A DNA stretch of 64,000 nt, from NCBI RefSeq assembly GCF_031846305.1, contig NZ_JAVRHY010000005.1, forward strand, positions 124,001 to 188,000, read 5' to 3'. The translations under genes and the position numbers were made by a program. The DNA is from Spectribacter acetivorans (GTDB lineage: Bacteria; Pseudomonadota; Gammaproteobacteria; Nevskiales; Salinisphaeraceae). Positions within the stretch are counted from its first letter, which is position 1; the number at the start of each line of letters is the position of its first letter. This document shows, piece after piece, positions 44,576-53,687 of the stretch. The notes under the pieces were generated by a model. It saw only the letters and a list, made by a program, of their open reading frames with translations. It was not told the origin of the DNA and did no database searches.

Positions 44576-45487
44576 CTAGGATCTCAGCGCCCGCAGCAAC
44601 AGCGTGCGCACAAACGGTGTGAGCGTCTGATCTGTCTCCTGTCGAATTGCCGACCGGCTTACATTGAGCTGGCCATCGATGAGTGCTAGCAGCCCAACAT
44701 GGGGCTCCAGTCGTTCGAGAATCTGCAGTGGTTGAGTGGCGTTGGTGACCGCCCAGCAAAAATCCGCCTCTTTAGACCACGCCTGGAACTTCCACTGCGC
44801 CTCGGCACTCTTGGAGGCGAGCTTGATTTCGAAGACATGCACTTCGGCCTCGGCGGTACGATCGCCCTGCACAAGGGCCACCGCGTCGAACTCACGCCGA
44901 TTTGTGGAATCTGGCACGGAGCGGTAAACATGACAGCGCACCGGGTTCTGATGGCCGGTCCAGGCACGCTGCTTAGACAAAGCAAGAACACAATCTGCCT
45001 CGAGCTGCCGGGCCCCCTCAACTGCATCGCCTGGTGAGTTTGCTTGAAGCGCCGGCTTGTAGGTCGCCCAAACCTGCTTAAGCTCGCGTATCGGCATGTC
45101 GCCGGCGAGAGCGCGCACGGTCATCTCTTCGATCAGGCCTTTCTGCGCCACACGCTCCAACTTCTCCAGGAGCTCTAGTGCCTCGGCCGAGATGCCTGCC
45201 GGTAGGTCCTTTAGCTCGGGGAGCCCCGTGTGGCGTTCCCGCAGAGTTTCGTAGTATGCCCCCGAGGCTTTGTATCGCCAGCACCTTGCCTGGCTCAAGC
45301 CATGCGCAGCGGCTTGGTGGTTAATCCAGTCGCTGAAGTTCCTGAACTCGTCTCGCCAGCTCTCGTGGCGACGAACGTGCTGGATGAGTGCAGCCAATGG
45401 CCCCCACCGGCCGTCGTCTAGCGCCTTCACGGCGTCGTTGACTTGGCGGTTGAGCATCGGGTTCGCGTGCGATTTCACGTGCAACAA
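44576..45487 (-). CDS. Unknown protein with PD-(D/E)xK nuclease-like segment, next to tnsA
   Basis: The protein has 303 residues. No family is recognised. The N-terminal ~130 residues are helical; the middle region (about 180-235) contains EFDAVALV and VHVFEIKLASKS, which together resemble the D...ExK core of restriction-like nucleases, followed by FCWAVTN. The C-terminal third predicts mixed helices. It lies 145 bp upstream of the tnsA start on the same strand and inside the inferred right end, so it is either transposon cargo, such as a defence nuclease, or an accessory transposition factor. Confidence 0.65.
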   Translation of the reverse strand: MLHVKSHANPMLNRQVNDAVKALDDGRWGPLAALIQHVRRHESWRDEFRNFSDWINHQAAAHGLSQARCWRYKASGAYYETLRERHTGLPELKDLPAGISAEALELLEKLERVAQKGLIEEMTVRALAGDMPIRELKQVWATYKPALQANSPGDAVEGARQLEADCVLALSKQRAWTGHQNPVRCHVYRSVPDSTNRREFDAVALVQGDRTAEAEVHVFEIKLASKSAEAQWKFQAWSKEADFCWAVTNATQPLQILERLEPHVGLLALIDGQLNVSRSAIRQETDQTLTPFVRTLLLRALRS

Positions 45488-45967
45488 GCTACGGTAGAGT
45501 CGCTCCAGTCGGCAAGAGTAACTATATTGTGTGTTCTCGCATCGCGCCGACCCCGGATCAACTGGACTCCGTGGGAGCCTCGAAACTTCGATAAAAACAG
45601 GGAGTTAGTATTCTCGCGGGAAGCGATTGACTAGCCTCAAGAAAGTCACCCTCTGGTGGCGTGGGCAGGCTTGGTGGCGTAGATTTGCGCAGGTCGCTTA
45701 TCGATTCTTTGCTGGTGGGATAGGTGTCCGCAACGGAGGCGGCCACGATAATGCCCGGGTCCTCAACCGTTACGGCGGGGATCAAGCCTCAGCCGCTAGT
45801 GTTGCCGGGATGAGCCGAGCCGCAGTCACTGAGTAGTTGGTCCAGGGCTGCCCGCTTTCACGGGTGCTACGGTTGTGCTGCCAGGGTGTTCTTCGCCTTC
45901 GCCGACGATTCGATAACGAAGCAGGGCATAGACGCTTCATATGTTCAGCAACTGGATGTGGGATGCG
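45488..45967. other. Gene-free region holding the inferred transposon right end
   Basis: No supported gene is seen in 480 bp. Scattered motifs GCTACGGT (45488-45500, 45867-45873) and CGTTACGG (45768-45775) resemble inverted fragments of the left-end repeats. The hsdR stop at 45968 lies just beyond. Confidence 0.4.
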
Positions 45968-48900
45968 TCATGACAGTTCAAATGCCCAGGTGTCAGCGAG
46001 ACGCTCCGCCTGCGACAGCACGGTTTCGGTCGCTGCCTCCTGCTTGTCGGGTGGGTAGCGATAGCGCTTTAGCAGCACCTTGACCATCGCACGCATACCG
46101 GCTCGGGCGGACTGGCGCTCATGCCAGTTGATAGTGGCCGACTTGCGCAGCTTGTCAGTCAGCTCCTGGGCCAGCGCACGCAATGTCGGATCACCCAGCT
46201 CTCGCACCGCGCTCTCGTTCTTGATCAGCGCCTGGTAGAAGGCTGCCTCCTCCTCAGTCAGACCCTCAGGGGGCTTGTGTTCGGCCAGCTCCTTGGCGAT
46301 CTGGATCAGTTCCTCGATGACCTCGGCACTGTGCAGCGAGCGGCTACGGTACTTGTCGATGGCGTCCTTCAGCTTCTTGGCGAACTCGACTTCCAGCGCC
46401 GCATTGCGGCTGCCTCGCGACTTGATCTTGTCGTCGAGCAGGCGCTGGAGCAGCTCCGCCGCGAGGTTCTTCTGCGGCATCTCGCGGAGCTTCGCAATAA
46501 ACGACTCATCGACAAGCGAGATATCCGGCTTGTCGATGCCTAAGCCCTCGTAGAGGTCTCGTACACCCTCGACCAGCACCCCCTTGGCCACGAGCTGGCG
46601 CAGCGCGGCTTCCTTTTCGAGTCGGGATTTGCCGCTGCTGGCGCGGGTCATCTTGACCAAACCCGCCTTGATGACCTGAAAGAAGGCGATCTCATCGCGT
46701 ACCGCCAAAGCCTCTTCGCGAGTACCGGCAATCGCCTGGGCCTTTGTGAGCTTGGTGACCTGATCGATGAAGTCCCGGATGCCCAGGTTGCGTCCCTTCT
46801 CGTCGCCCTTGGGGTTGATCTGGGCGATGTGGTCCATCGCCGGCTTGAGCAGCGCTACGGCCTTCTGCGGCTCCTCGAATCCGCTGTAATCGAAGCCGCG
46901 CCAGAACTCCTTGCGCAGCACGTCGAGCGTGTCGAGCAAAACGCCCAGCGCCTTGCCGGAGCGATCAACGGGCTCTTCCTCCTTGCCGGACGCCGAGGTA
47001 TAGCTGGTGATTGCCTTCTTGAGGTCCTCGCCGATGCCGATGTAGTCCACCACCAGCCCACCCGGCTTGTCCTTCCAGACGCGATTGACGCGGGCGATGG
47101 CCTGCATCAAACCGTGGCCGTGCATGGGCTTGTCGATGTACATCGTGTGGCAAGGCGGCGAATCAGTGCCGGTCAGCCACATGTCCCGGACAATGACGAT
47201 TTCCAGCTCGTCATCCGGCTTCTTGAAACGCTTTTCGATGAACTTGCGCTGCGTCTTGTCCGTCCGGTGCGGTGCGAAGTGCTCAGGGTCACTGGCCTTG
47301 CTGCCGGTCATCACGACCTTGATTTTGCCCTTGTCCAGATCGTCGCTATACCAGTCAGGGCGCAGCTTCACGATCTCGTCGTAGAGCTGTACAGCGGCCG
47401 CGCGAGAGATGGCTACCACCATCGCCTTGCCCTGGATGGATTCCTGGCGCTGTTCCCAGTGCTTGACCAGATCCTCGGCGAGCGTCTGCATCCGGCCTTC
47501 AGCGGTCGCCAGCGCCTCCAGGCGCGTGTAGCGGCTGGCAGCCTTGCTCTGCCCCTCCACGTCCTCATCGGCCATGGCCTCTTCGAACTCGTCGAGCAGG
47601 GCCTGCTTCTCGGCCTCGTTGAAGGCCAGGTCGATGATCCGGGCCTCGTAGCTAATCGGTACCACTGCGCCGTCGCGCTGGGCGTCGAGCATGTCGTAGA
47701 CATCGACGTACTCGCCGAACACGCCCCGCGTGTCGCGGTCATCCTGCTCAACAGGGGTGCCGGTCATGCCGAGATAGATGGCGTTGGGCAGCGCTTCACG
47801 CATGTACTTGGCCAGCCCGTACTTCTTCTTACCGGTCTCCGCGTTGATCTTGGCCCGAAAGCCGTACTGCGTTCGGTGCGCCTCGTCGGCGATCACAATG
47901 ATGTTGCGCCGCTGACTCAGCGCCTCGACACCATCCTCGACCGGTGCAAATTTGTTGATGGTCGTAAAAAAGATCCCGCCCGCTGCCACAGCCTGGAGCC
48001 GCTTGCGCAGGTCCGCGCGATCCTCGAACTGCACCGGCACGGTTTCCAGCGTGTCCCGGCACGCCGCGAAGGTCTCGAATAGTTGGCCATCTAGGTCATT
48101 GCGGTCGGTGACCACCACGATGGACGGATTCTCCAGCTCGGGGGTTTTGCGCAGCGCATGGGCGTAGAACAGCGCCAGAAAGGACTTGCCGCTACCCTGG
48201 GTATGCCAGACCACGCCGCCCTTGCCGTCACCGCTGCGATAGGCCGAAACAGCACGCTCGACCGCCTTCTCGACGCCATGGAACTGCTGCCACTGCGCGA
48301 CGACCTTGGCCTGCGCCGCGCCGTCGTCGGTCACAAAGGCCACATAGCCCCTCAGGAAGCGCAGGAGCGTCGCTTTGTCCAGCAGACCCCGGCAGAGCAC
48401 CTCCAGCTCCATCATGTGGCTAGGCGCTTCCTCAGCGCCTATTAGCCGCCATGGCGTGTGCCGCTCCAGATCGGCGGTTAGCGAACCGTAGCGGGTCACG
48501 ATGCCGTCAGAGATGACGTTCAGCAGGTTGTAGTGAAAAAGCTGCGGGACCTCCCGCTTGTAGGTCTGGATCTGCTTCCAGGCCTCCTCAATGTCCGCAT
48601 CCTCGTCGCCGGGGTTCTTCAGCTCCATGACGATGAGTGGCAGGCCGTTGACGAAGACCACGACATCGGGTCGGCGTGGATGGGTGCCGTGGGCCGTGAA
48701 CTGCTGCACGGCCAGCCAGTCGTTGGCCTCCGCATCCTCGAAGTCGATCACCTGGGCGCGGATGACCTCACGCTCACCGTTGTCACGCATTACCTCGACC
48801 GGTACACCGCTGATCAGCCAGTCGTGAACCTCGCGGTTACCCTCAAGCTGCGACTGGGCGCTGTAGTCAGCCAGCTTGTCAACGACCTCATCCACCTCGG

Positions 48901-49072
48901 CGAGGTCGGGATTGAGCGCTCGCACTGCTGATGCAAGGCGAGGCCTCAGAACCACCTCGCGGTAGCGCTCCCGGTCCTTACCCTCCCCGGTGATCGCCTC
49001 GCCCTTGCAACACTCGTAGCCTATGCCATCGAGCCAATCGAGGGCAGAGGTTTCGAGGTGGTCTTCTATCAC
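45968..49072 (-). CDS. hsdR: Type I restriction enzyme, HsdR subunit
   Basis: The protein has 1034 residues with a GTG start overlapping the DUF2971 stop (GTGA). An N-terminal nuclease domain shows RRPDVVVFVNGLPLIVMELK (Asp and ExK). The translocase has Walker A VVWHTQGSGKSFLALFY, box IIVIADEAHRTQYG and later motifs (GMTGTPVEQDDRD, QAIARVNRVWKDKPGG). A C-terminal helical domain contacts the methylase. It uses ATP to pull DNA and cuts remotely from unmodified sites. It is the last gene of the recombinase-hsdM-hsdS-DUF2971-hsdR array. Confidence 0.97.
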   Translation of the reverse strand: MIEDHLETSALDWLDGIGYECCKGEAITGEGKDRERYREVVLRPRLASAVRALNPDLAEVDEVVDKLADYSAQSQLEGNREVHDWLISGVPVEVMRDNGEREVIRAQVIDFEDAEANDWLAVQQFTAHGTHPRRPDVVVFVNGLPLIVMELKNPGDEDADIEEAWKQIQTYKREVPQLFHYNLLNVISDGIVTRYGSLTADLERHTPWRLIGAEEAPSHMMELEVLCRGLLDKATLLRFLRGYVAFVTDDGAAQAKVVAQWQQFHGVEKAVERAVSAYRSGDGKGGVVWHTQGSGKSFLALFYAHALRKTPELENPSIVVVTDRNDLDGQLFETFAACRDTLETVPVQFEDRADLRKRLQAVAAGGIFFTTINKFAPVEDGVEALSQRRNIIVIADEAHRTQYGFRAKINAETGKKKYGLAKYMREALPNAIYLGMTGTPVEQDDRDTRGVFGEYVDVYDMLDAQRDGAVVPISYEARIIDLAFNEAEKQALLDEFEEAMADEDVEGQSKAASRYTRLEALATAEGRMQTLAEDLVKHWEQRQESIQGKAMVVAISRAAAVQLYDEIVKLRPDWYSDDLDKGKIKVVMTGSKASDPEHFAPHRTDKTQRKFIEKRFKKPDDELEIVIVRDMWLTGTDSPPCHTMYIDKPMHGHGLMQAIARVNRVWKDKPGGLVVDYIGIGEDLKKAITSYTSASGKEEEPVDRSGKALGVLLDTLDVLRKEFWRGFDYSGFEEPQKAVALLKPAMDHIAQINPKGDEKGRNLGIRDFIDQVTKLTKAQAIAGTREEALAVRDEIAFFQVIKAGLVKMTRASSGKSRLEKEAALRQLVAKGVLVEGVRDLYEGLGIDKPDISLVDESFIAKLREMPQKNLAAELLQRLLDDKIKSRGSRNAALEVEFAKKLKDAIDKYRSRSLHSAEVIEELIQIAKELAEHKPPEGLTEEEAAFYQALIKNESAVRELGDPTLRALAQELTDKLRKSATINWHERQSARAGMRAMVKVLLKRYRYPPDKQEAATETVLSQAERLADTWAFELS

Positions 49073-49875
49073 GACTCCATCCTGCTCTTCTCAAGATGAC
49101 TGCAGTAGCCCACTTCTCGAAAATTCACGGAGAATGAGGAGCTGTCCATCCCGCCATAGTAGAACTTTATATGCTCGTTCTGCCCACGAAGGATCAAGCA
49201 TATTATCTCCAGAAATGAAGAATCGATATTTGATCCAAAGTACACGCCAGTCAGCTCTTCAGCGCTGTAGTTGTATACCGTACCGCCATCTCTATGAATA
49301 AGTCGCCATTCTCTCTCGTACGCCCAAGACTCATGCTTTGTGCACGAGAGGTCAATGAGGTGTTCTGCGTTTTGCTTCAGCAGCAATTCATTAACCGATA
49401 GCTCCGGGAAACTATTCTTATATTCAACCCGTCTTGCTTTCGAGAACAGATCTCCACTTGTATTAAACTCCAAACAGAAACCTGTGTGCGCGCGGGCATA
49501 ATGGGACCACATTAAAATACTGTCGTTGACTTCCGAGAAGCAAGCAACACCTCTCAAATTAAGAAACCTGCTTCTAAAATCGTCCCTAACGTCCTCAACA
49601 ACCTTTTTCACGCAGATCCATGCATCTTCAGGCGTCAAAAGGTGCAGATCATCAGGGAAGGGATCTTCGGATGATCGCTCATGCTTTAGCCGCGTATGAA
49701 GCTCCAACTTCTCCTGTGGAGAGGGCTCGGCTATCGGCGCCATTACAGCAGAATCGAATGGATCGTTGAACTTATTAGGTGGCGAGAAGTAAATGGCTTG
49801 ATCTTTGACTGCCTTGAGCGACCTATCGCTAATTGAGTAATACTTATATAGTTTTTCCGGCATACGGCCTGCCAT
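49069..49875 (-). CDS. DUF2971-family protein inside the type I R-M operon
   Basis: The protein has 268 residues from the ATG at 49875, which follows GGAGGAGG. Features of DUF2971 are LYKYYSISDRSLKAVKDQ, IYFSPPNKFNDPFD, ACFSEVNDSILMWSHYA, GFCLEFNT and WAYEREWRLIH; the family has no established biochemical role but is frequent in defence islands. Base composition is clearly more AT-rich than hsdR and hsdM, pointing to separate acquisition. Its stop overlaps the hsdR start, so hsdR translation is coupled to it. Confidence 0.85.
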   Translation of the reverse strand: MAGRMPEKLYKYYSISDRSLKAVKDQAIYFSPPNKFNDPFDSAVMAPIAEPSPQEKLELHTRLKHERSSEDPFPDDLHLLTPEDAWICVKKVVEDVRDDFRSRFLNLRGVACFSEVNDSILMWSHYARAHTGFCLEFNTSGDLFSKARRVEYKNSFPELSVNELLLKQNAEHLIDLSCTKHESWAYEREWRLIHRDGGTVYNYSAEELTGVYFGSNIDSSFLEIICLILRGQNEHIKFYYGGMDSSSFSVNFREVGYCSHLEKSRMES

Positions 49876-49955
49876 ATAACCTCCTCCGCCTCTCACCAAA
49901 GGCCATCTTGCCCACATTGCAGCAGCGACGCACTGGCGTTCTATAGGCGCTGCAA

Positions 49956-51233
49956 CTATTGCAATTTAACCATTCCAGATATCAACCTTGGAAGGAGTGC
50001 ATCTCTCGCCTCAGCTAACGCAGCCGACTCTTCTTCTAATACGGCCACCCTATTGAACAGCGAACGAACTATTTCATCAAAAGCCCCCATGACGCTTTGT
50101 GGTGGGGCTATAACAGGCAAAGGCCGAAAACTCTTCTTGCTTATCTCTTGGAAGGTCGAGCCATTCGCATTTGCAACGATCATGTCTTGCGACGCCTGAG
50201 CCCAGTACAAAAGGAAAACGTTTGATACACCTTGACTGGGCTTCATCGCGATGAAGCCCTGGTTGATAGCCGCCGGAAGCGTGTTGATCGCCAAATAACC
50301 GATAGGCGCACGAGAAGAGAGCAACACTGTCCCGGGAGGAAGCAACCCCGAACTAACGCGTGAGACACCAGCATAAGTAATGTGACGAGCAGTTTGGCGC
50401 AGCACAGGCACAGATAGGTTCGCCAGATCCTTGGGCGTGGCCCAGGCGAATTCGCCATTTTCCCAATACTCAGGCTCCTTAGTAGAAGGTGTAGCTCCGC
50501 CCACGATCTCACATAGATTAGAGATGGGTCGTACATTCCACCCCTTCGGCACCAACCCCAGCTCACTCTCCACCAACCGATCCGGGAACAGGGCCGCAAT
50601 CTCGGGATCCATGCCTTCCGGCTCCCGGCCTTCCATCTTGGCGCGCACTGGGTCGAAGTCAACAAACCAGGATTTGAAGACGGCGCGAGCGATGGATTCG
50701 AGGTTGGCGGCGAGGGCGCCGTTGTTGGCGATCTTTTCGTCCAATGCGCGCAGTGCCGTCGATATAGATTTTTGCTCCTCAATAGGCGGCAAGGGTATTT
50801 GCAAAGCCCTTAATGCTCGCCCGGTTAGGTGCTTTATGGTTGTCCCAGTGAAGAAAACCTCCAGTTCACCAGTTCTCGCTGCATGGTTTAGCCAGTAGTA
50901 CAGGAAGTAGTTGTCAAGCGATGGCTTGACCCGCACACGGTGGAGCGCTTTTTGCAACTTCATGTTTGGTACTTGGCCGTGCCAAATTGCGCAACGTCCT
51001 GGCTCCCCGCCTTCACATACGATGAGGTCTCCTTCAGAAACGCTGTATCGCGCTTCTTCATCAGGCTCGAAGCGCATGCACTGAAGATCGTCGAGATTGA
51101 ATTGTCCCCACTGGACATTCGCGTTGCCCAGGTACGGCTGCAACACCCCTCGGTTTTTCTTTGCGTCTAACATCTTTCCGAGGCAGGTTTCTGCATTATC
51201 GCCTAGATGGCCTGTTGGCCACTCAGACTTCAT
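49956..51233 (-). CDS. hsdS: Type I restriction-modification specificity subunit HsdS
   Basis: The protein has 425 residues from the ATG at 51233 (GGGGAGGG six bases upstream), overlapping hsdM by 11 nt. There are two target-recognition domains (about 5-140 and 200-375), each followed by the conserved coiled-coil spacer: IPLPPIEEQKSISTALRALD and, near the end, VIAPPQSVMGAFDEIV. HsdS sets the bipartite recognition site for HsdM and HsdR. A single full-length hsdS gene is present; no second or silent hsdS is seen nearby. Confidence 0.95.
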   Translation of the reverse strand: MKSEWPTGHLGDNAETCLGKMLDAKKNRGVLQPYLGNANVQWGQFNLDDLQCMRFEPDEEARYSVSEGDLIVCEGGEPGRCAIWHGQVPNMKLQKALHRVRVKPSLDNYFLYYWLNHAARTGELEVFFTGTTIKHLTGRALRALQIPLPPIEEQKSISTALRALDEKIANNGALAANLESIARAVFKSWFVDFDPVRAKMEGREPEGMDPEIAALFPDRLVESELGLVPKGWNVRPISNLCEIVGGATPSTKEPEYWENGEFAWATPKDLANLSVPVLRQTARHITYAGVSRVSSGLLPPGTVLLSSRAPIGYLAINTLPAAINQGFIAMKPSQGVSNVFLLYWAQASQDMIVANANGSTFQEISKKSFRPLPVIAPPQSVMGAFDEIVRSLFNRVAVLEEESAALAEARDALLPRLISGMVKLQ

Positions 51234-52833
51234 ATCCAACCCTCCCCAACTGCCTGCGCACCTCGTCCTCCAGCGCGTTCCCCTTGGCGAAAAGCTCGCT
51301 CAGCTGGCCGGTGAGCTGCTGCATCTTCTCCTCGAAGGCCTCGTCGTCGTCCTCGACTTCAGCTGCGCCGACGTAGCGACCTGGCGTCAGGACGAAGCCG
51401 TGCTTCTCGATCTCCGCATAGTCCGCCGACTTGCAAAATCCCGGTTCGTCTTCGTGCTCGCCGTCGTCAACAAACTCCGTGCCCCGCCACCGATGGTAGG
51501 TTTGCGCAATGCGGTGAATTTCCTCATCCGAGAACCCGATCATGGTGCGGCTGAGCTGGAGCGACCCCATCTTCCGAGCATCGATGAACAAGGTCTGGCC
51601 GGTTCGATCGATGGCCCCATTGACGCCTGCCTTCTTGTCCTTGGTCAGGAACCACAGGCAGACGGGTATCTGCGTGTTCGAGAAAAGCTGGCCAGGCAAC
51701 GCGACCATACACTCCACCACATCGGCGGCGATCATCATCTTGCGAATCTGACCTTCACCCGAGGTGTTGGTGGTCATCGAGCCGTTTGCCAACACGATGC
51801 CTGCGCGCCCATGTGTCGATAGCCGCGCCAGCATGTGCTGCAGCCAGGCGTAGTTGGCGTTGTTCTTCGGCGGTATGCCGTAGGTCCAGCGCGGATCTTC
51901 GGTCAGCTTGTCGCCGCCCCAATTTGAAATGTTGAAGGGCGGGTTTGCGAGGATGTAGTCGGCCCGCAGCTTCGGGTGCTGGTCGTTGTTGAAGGTGGAT
52001 CCATAGGTCTCGCCGAGATCGCTGTCTCCCAGCCCGTGTACCGCGAGGTTCATCTTCGCCAGTCGGCGCGTCGCGGCCATCATTTCCTGGCCATAGATCG
52101 GTAGATCCCCTTTTTTGCCCAGCTTTCTGGCGTGGGCTTCCTTGAACTGCGCCGACTGAACGAACATGCCACCCGAGCCGCAGCAGGGGTCGTAGATCTT
52201 GCCCCGGAAGGGCGCAAGCAGCTCGACGAGCAGATTCACAACAGACTTTGGCGTATAGAACTCGCCGGCTTGCGCACCTTCGGCGCGCGCGAACTCACCA
52301 AGGAAGTATTCGTAGACTTCGCCGAAGATGTCGCGGCTGCCGTGCTTCCCCGGGTCGAACTTCAGCTCCGCGACCTTGGCCATGAGGGAGGCCAATGTTC
52401 CCGGCGCGAGTTCGAGCTGATCGAACTGCCGGTAAAGCACACCGTTCAGGCTGGCGTTCTCCTTCTCGATCGCCCGCATGGCCGCGTTGAGCTGGTTGGG
52501 CAAATCCTTGCCGGCAGCCGCCGCACCTTTCAGAAGGTGGGAGTAGTGCGCCTCTTTCGGCACCCAGAACACGTTGTCTGCGTCATAGAAGCTGCGATCG
52601 GTCACGAACTCCTGCTCGGCCTCAGCGCGAATCGCTTCGTCATCCATGTAGATGTCCGACTTCGGGTCGGCAAGCCGGGATCGGATAACCTCGGCCTGGG
52701 CATCGAACATGTCAGACACGTATTTGAGGAACACCAGCCCCAGCACCGGGTACTTATACTCGGCGGCTGAAACGGAGCCCCGCAGCGCGTTGGCTGTATC
52801 CCAGAGGGTCTTCTTGAAGTCTTCTTCGGTCAT
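51223..52833 (-). CDS. hsdM: Type I DNA methyltransferase HsdM
   Basis: The protein has 536 residues. N-terminal HsdM domain (MTEEDFKKTLWDTANALRGS) precedes the methylase with SAM motif IYDPCCGSGGMFVQS and catalytic motif YILANPPFNISNWGG (NPPF, N6-adenine). It methylates both half-sites together with HsdS. Only 12 bp separate it from the upstream serine recombinase gene on the same strand. Confidence 0.97.
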   Translation of the reverse strand: MTEEDFKKTLWDTANALRGSVSAAEYKYPVLGLVFLKYVSDMFDAQAEVIRSRLADPKSDIYMDDEAIRAEAEQEFVTDRSFYDADNVFWVPKEAHYSHLLKGAAAAGKDLPNQLNAAMRAIEKENASLNGVLYRQFDQLELAPGTLASLMAKVAELKFDPGKHGSRDIFGEVYEYFLGEFARAEGAQAGEFYTPKSVVNLLVELLAPFRGKIYDPCCGSGGMFVQSAQFKEAHARKLGKKGDLPIYGQEMMAATRRLAKMNLAVHGLGDSDLGETYGSTFNNDQHPKLRADYILANPPFNISNWGGDKLTEDPRWTYGIPPKNNANYAWLQHMLARLSTHGRAGIVLANGSMTTNTSGEGQIRKMMIAADVVECMVALPGQLFSNTQIPVCLWFLTKDKKAGVNGAIDRTGQTLFIDARKMGSLQLSRTMIGFSDEEIHRIAQTYHRWRGTEFVDDGEHEDEPGFCKSADYAEIEKHGFVLTPGRYVGAAEVEDDDEAFEEKMQQLTGQLSELFAKGNALEDEVRRQLGRVGYEV

Positions 52834-52845
52834 GTCCGCAGTCTG

Positions 52846-53439
52846 TCAGTTGTGAGGCTCACTGCGTGAGCTTGGAAGGTCGGGCAGTCCGTGGCGCTTC
52901 AGCGAAGCATTTAAGGTCATCCGCGAGACACCAAAATGCTCCGCCACCTCCGCTTTGGTCATGTTCGGGTCACGGAGCATGGCTGAGGCTTTGCGCACGT
53001 CGGCCAGCGTCATCTTTGGGTTGCGCCCGCCTTTGCGACCGCGAGCTCTAGCTGCCGCGAGACCAGCGCGGGTGCGCTCCTGGATTATCGATCGCTCGAA
53101 CTCGGCTAGGCTCGCGAAGATGTGGAAGACAAGGCGTCCACTCGACGTACTGGTATCGATGGCCTCGGTCACGGACTGAAAGCCGACCCCTCGGGAGTCC
53201 AGCTCCGTGACAATCGATACGAGGTCCTTCAATGAGCGTCCCAGCCGATCCAAGCGCCACACGACCAGAGTGTCGCCCCTGCGAAGCGTCTGGAGGCACG
53301 TGGCGAGCTGCGGGCGTTCTCTGGTGGCTCCCGAAATTCGATCCTCAAAGACCTGCTCGCACCCAGCGGCACGCAGCGCATCCAGTTGCAACTCTGGGCG
53401 CTGGTCGACGGTCGACACGCGGGCATATCCTATAAGCAA
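52846..53439 (-). CDS. Serine recombinase, resolvase/invertase family
   Basis: A TTG start at 53439 gives 197 residues beginning LLIGYARVSTVDQ, the standard N-terminus with catalytic Ser; an open frame with another TTG reaches 53496. Catalytic-domain motifs are WRLDRLGRSLKDL and ERSIIQERTRAGLAAARARG, and the C-terminus carries an HTH (TKAEVAEHFGVSRMTLNASL). Length fits Tn3-type resolvases or DNA invertases. It sits directly upstream of hsdM in the same orientation. No associated transposase is seen, so it may be a remnant, a site-specific inverting enzyme, or part of an R-M mobility unit. Confidence 0.9.
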   Translation of the reverse strand: MLIGYARVSTVDQRPELQLDALRAAGCEQVFEDRISGATRERPQLATCLQTLRRGDTLVVWRLDRLGRSLKDLVSIVTELDSRGVGFQSVTEAIDTSTSSGRLVFHIFASLAEFERSIIQERTRAGLAAARARGRKGGRNPKMTLADVRKASAMLRDPNMTKAEVAEHFGVSRMTLNASLKRHGLPDLPSSRSEPHN

Positions 53440-53486
53440 GAAAACGTACCTATTCTTGATATAGTTTTTTGTACGTGGTTTCTTGC
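53436..53486. repeat. Inverted repeat at the recombinase start, candidate res or operator site
   Basis: GCAAGAAAACGTAC (53436-53449) and GTACGTGGTTTCTTGC (53471-53486) are complementary except for a two-base insertion, with an AT-rich 21-bp centre. The position across the recombinase promoter/start suits autoregulation or a recombination site. Confidence 0.6.
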
Positions 53487-53687
53487 GCCGTATCAAGCCC
53501 TTTCAGGGGCTCTGAGAGGGACAGTCGAAGCGTAAAGAAAACGGTGGTTTCTGGTAGTGGGTAGTATTCCGCATAGTGCTACCCTCAGTGATGAACGTGA
53601 CTGACCTTGTTGATCTAAGCGCTTAGGCCAGAATAACGCATCTCTACCATCATGGCGCTAAGAAAAGAATGACTCTGGGAGCTTCGG

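Larger units (their letters stand above)
36965..45880. mobile_element. Tn7-like transposon (tnsABC-tniQ) with toxin-antitoxin cargo; ends approximate
   Basis: The core machinery tnsA-tnsB-tnsC-tniQ runs on the minus strand with minimal gaps, as in Tn7-like elements. Left-end evidence is a cluster of short repeats at 37011-37146. Right-end evidence is weaker: partial inverted copies near 45768-45782 (CGTTACGG then GGGGAT) and 45867-45880. A 12-bp near-match, AGTGACCGTGGC at 36965-36976 and the inverted GCCGCAGTCACT at 45819-45830 (10/12), may mark the termini. Target duplications were not identified. Cargo is a DUF433/PIN-like pair and a nuclease-like gene. No Cas gene is present, so it is not a CRISPR-associated transposon. 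Confidence 0.6.
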
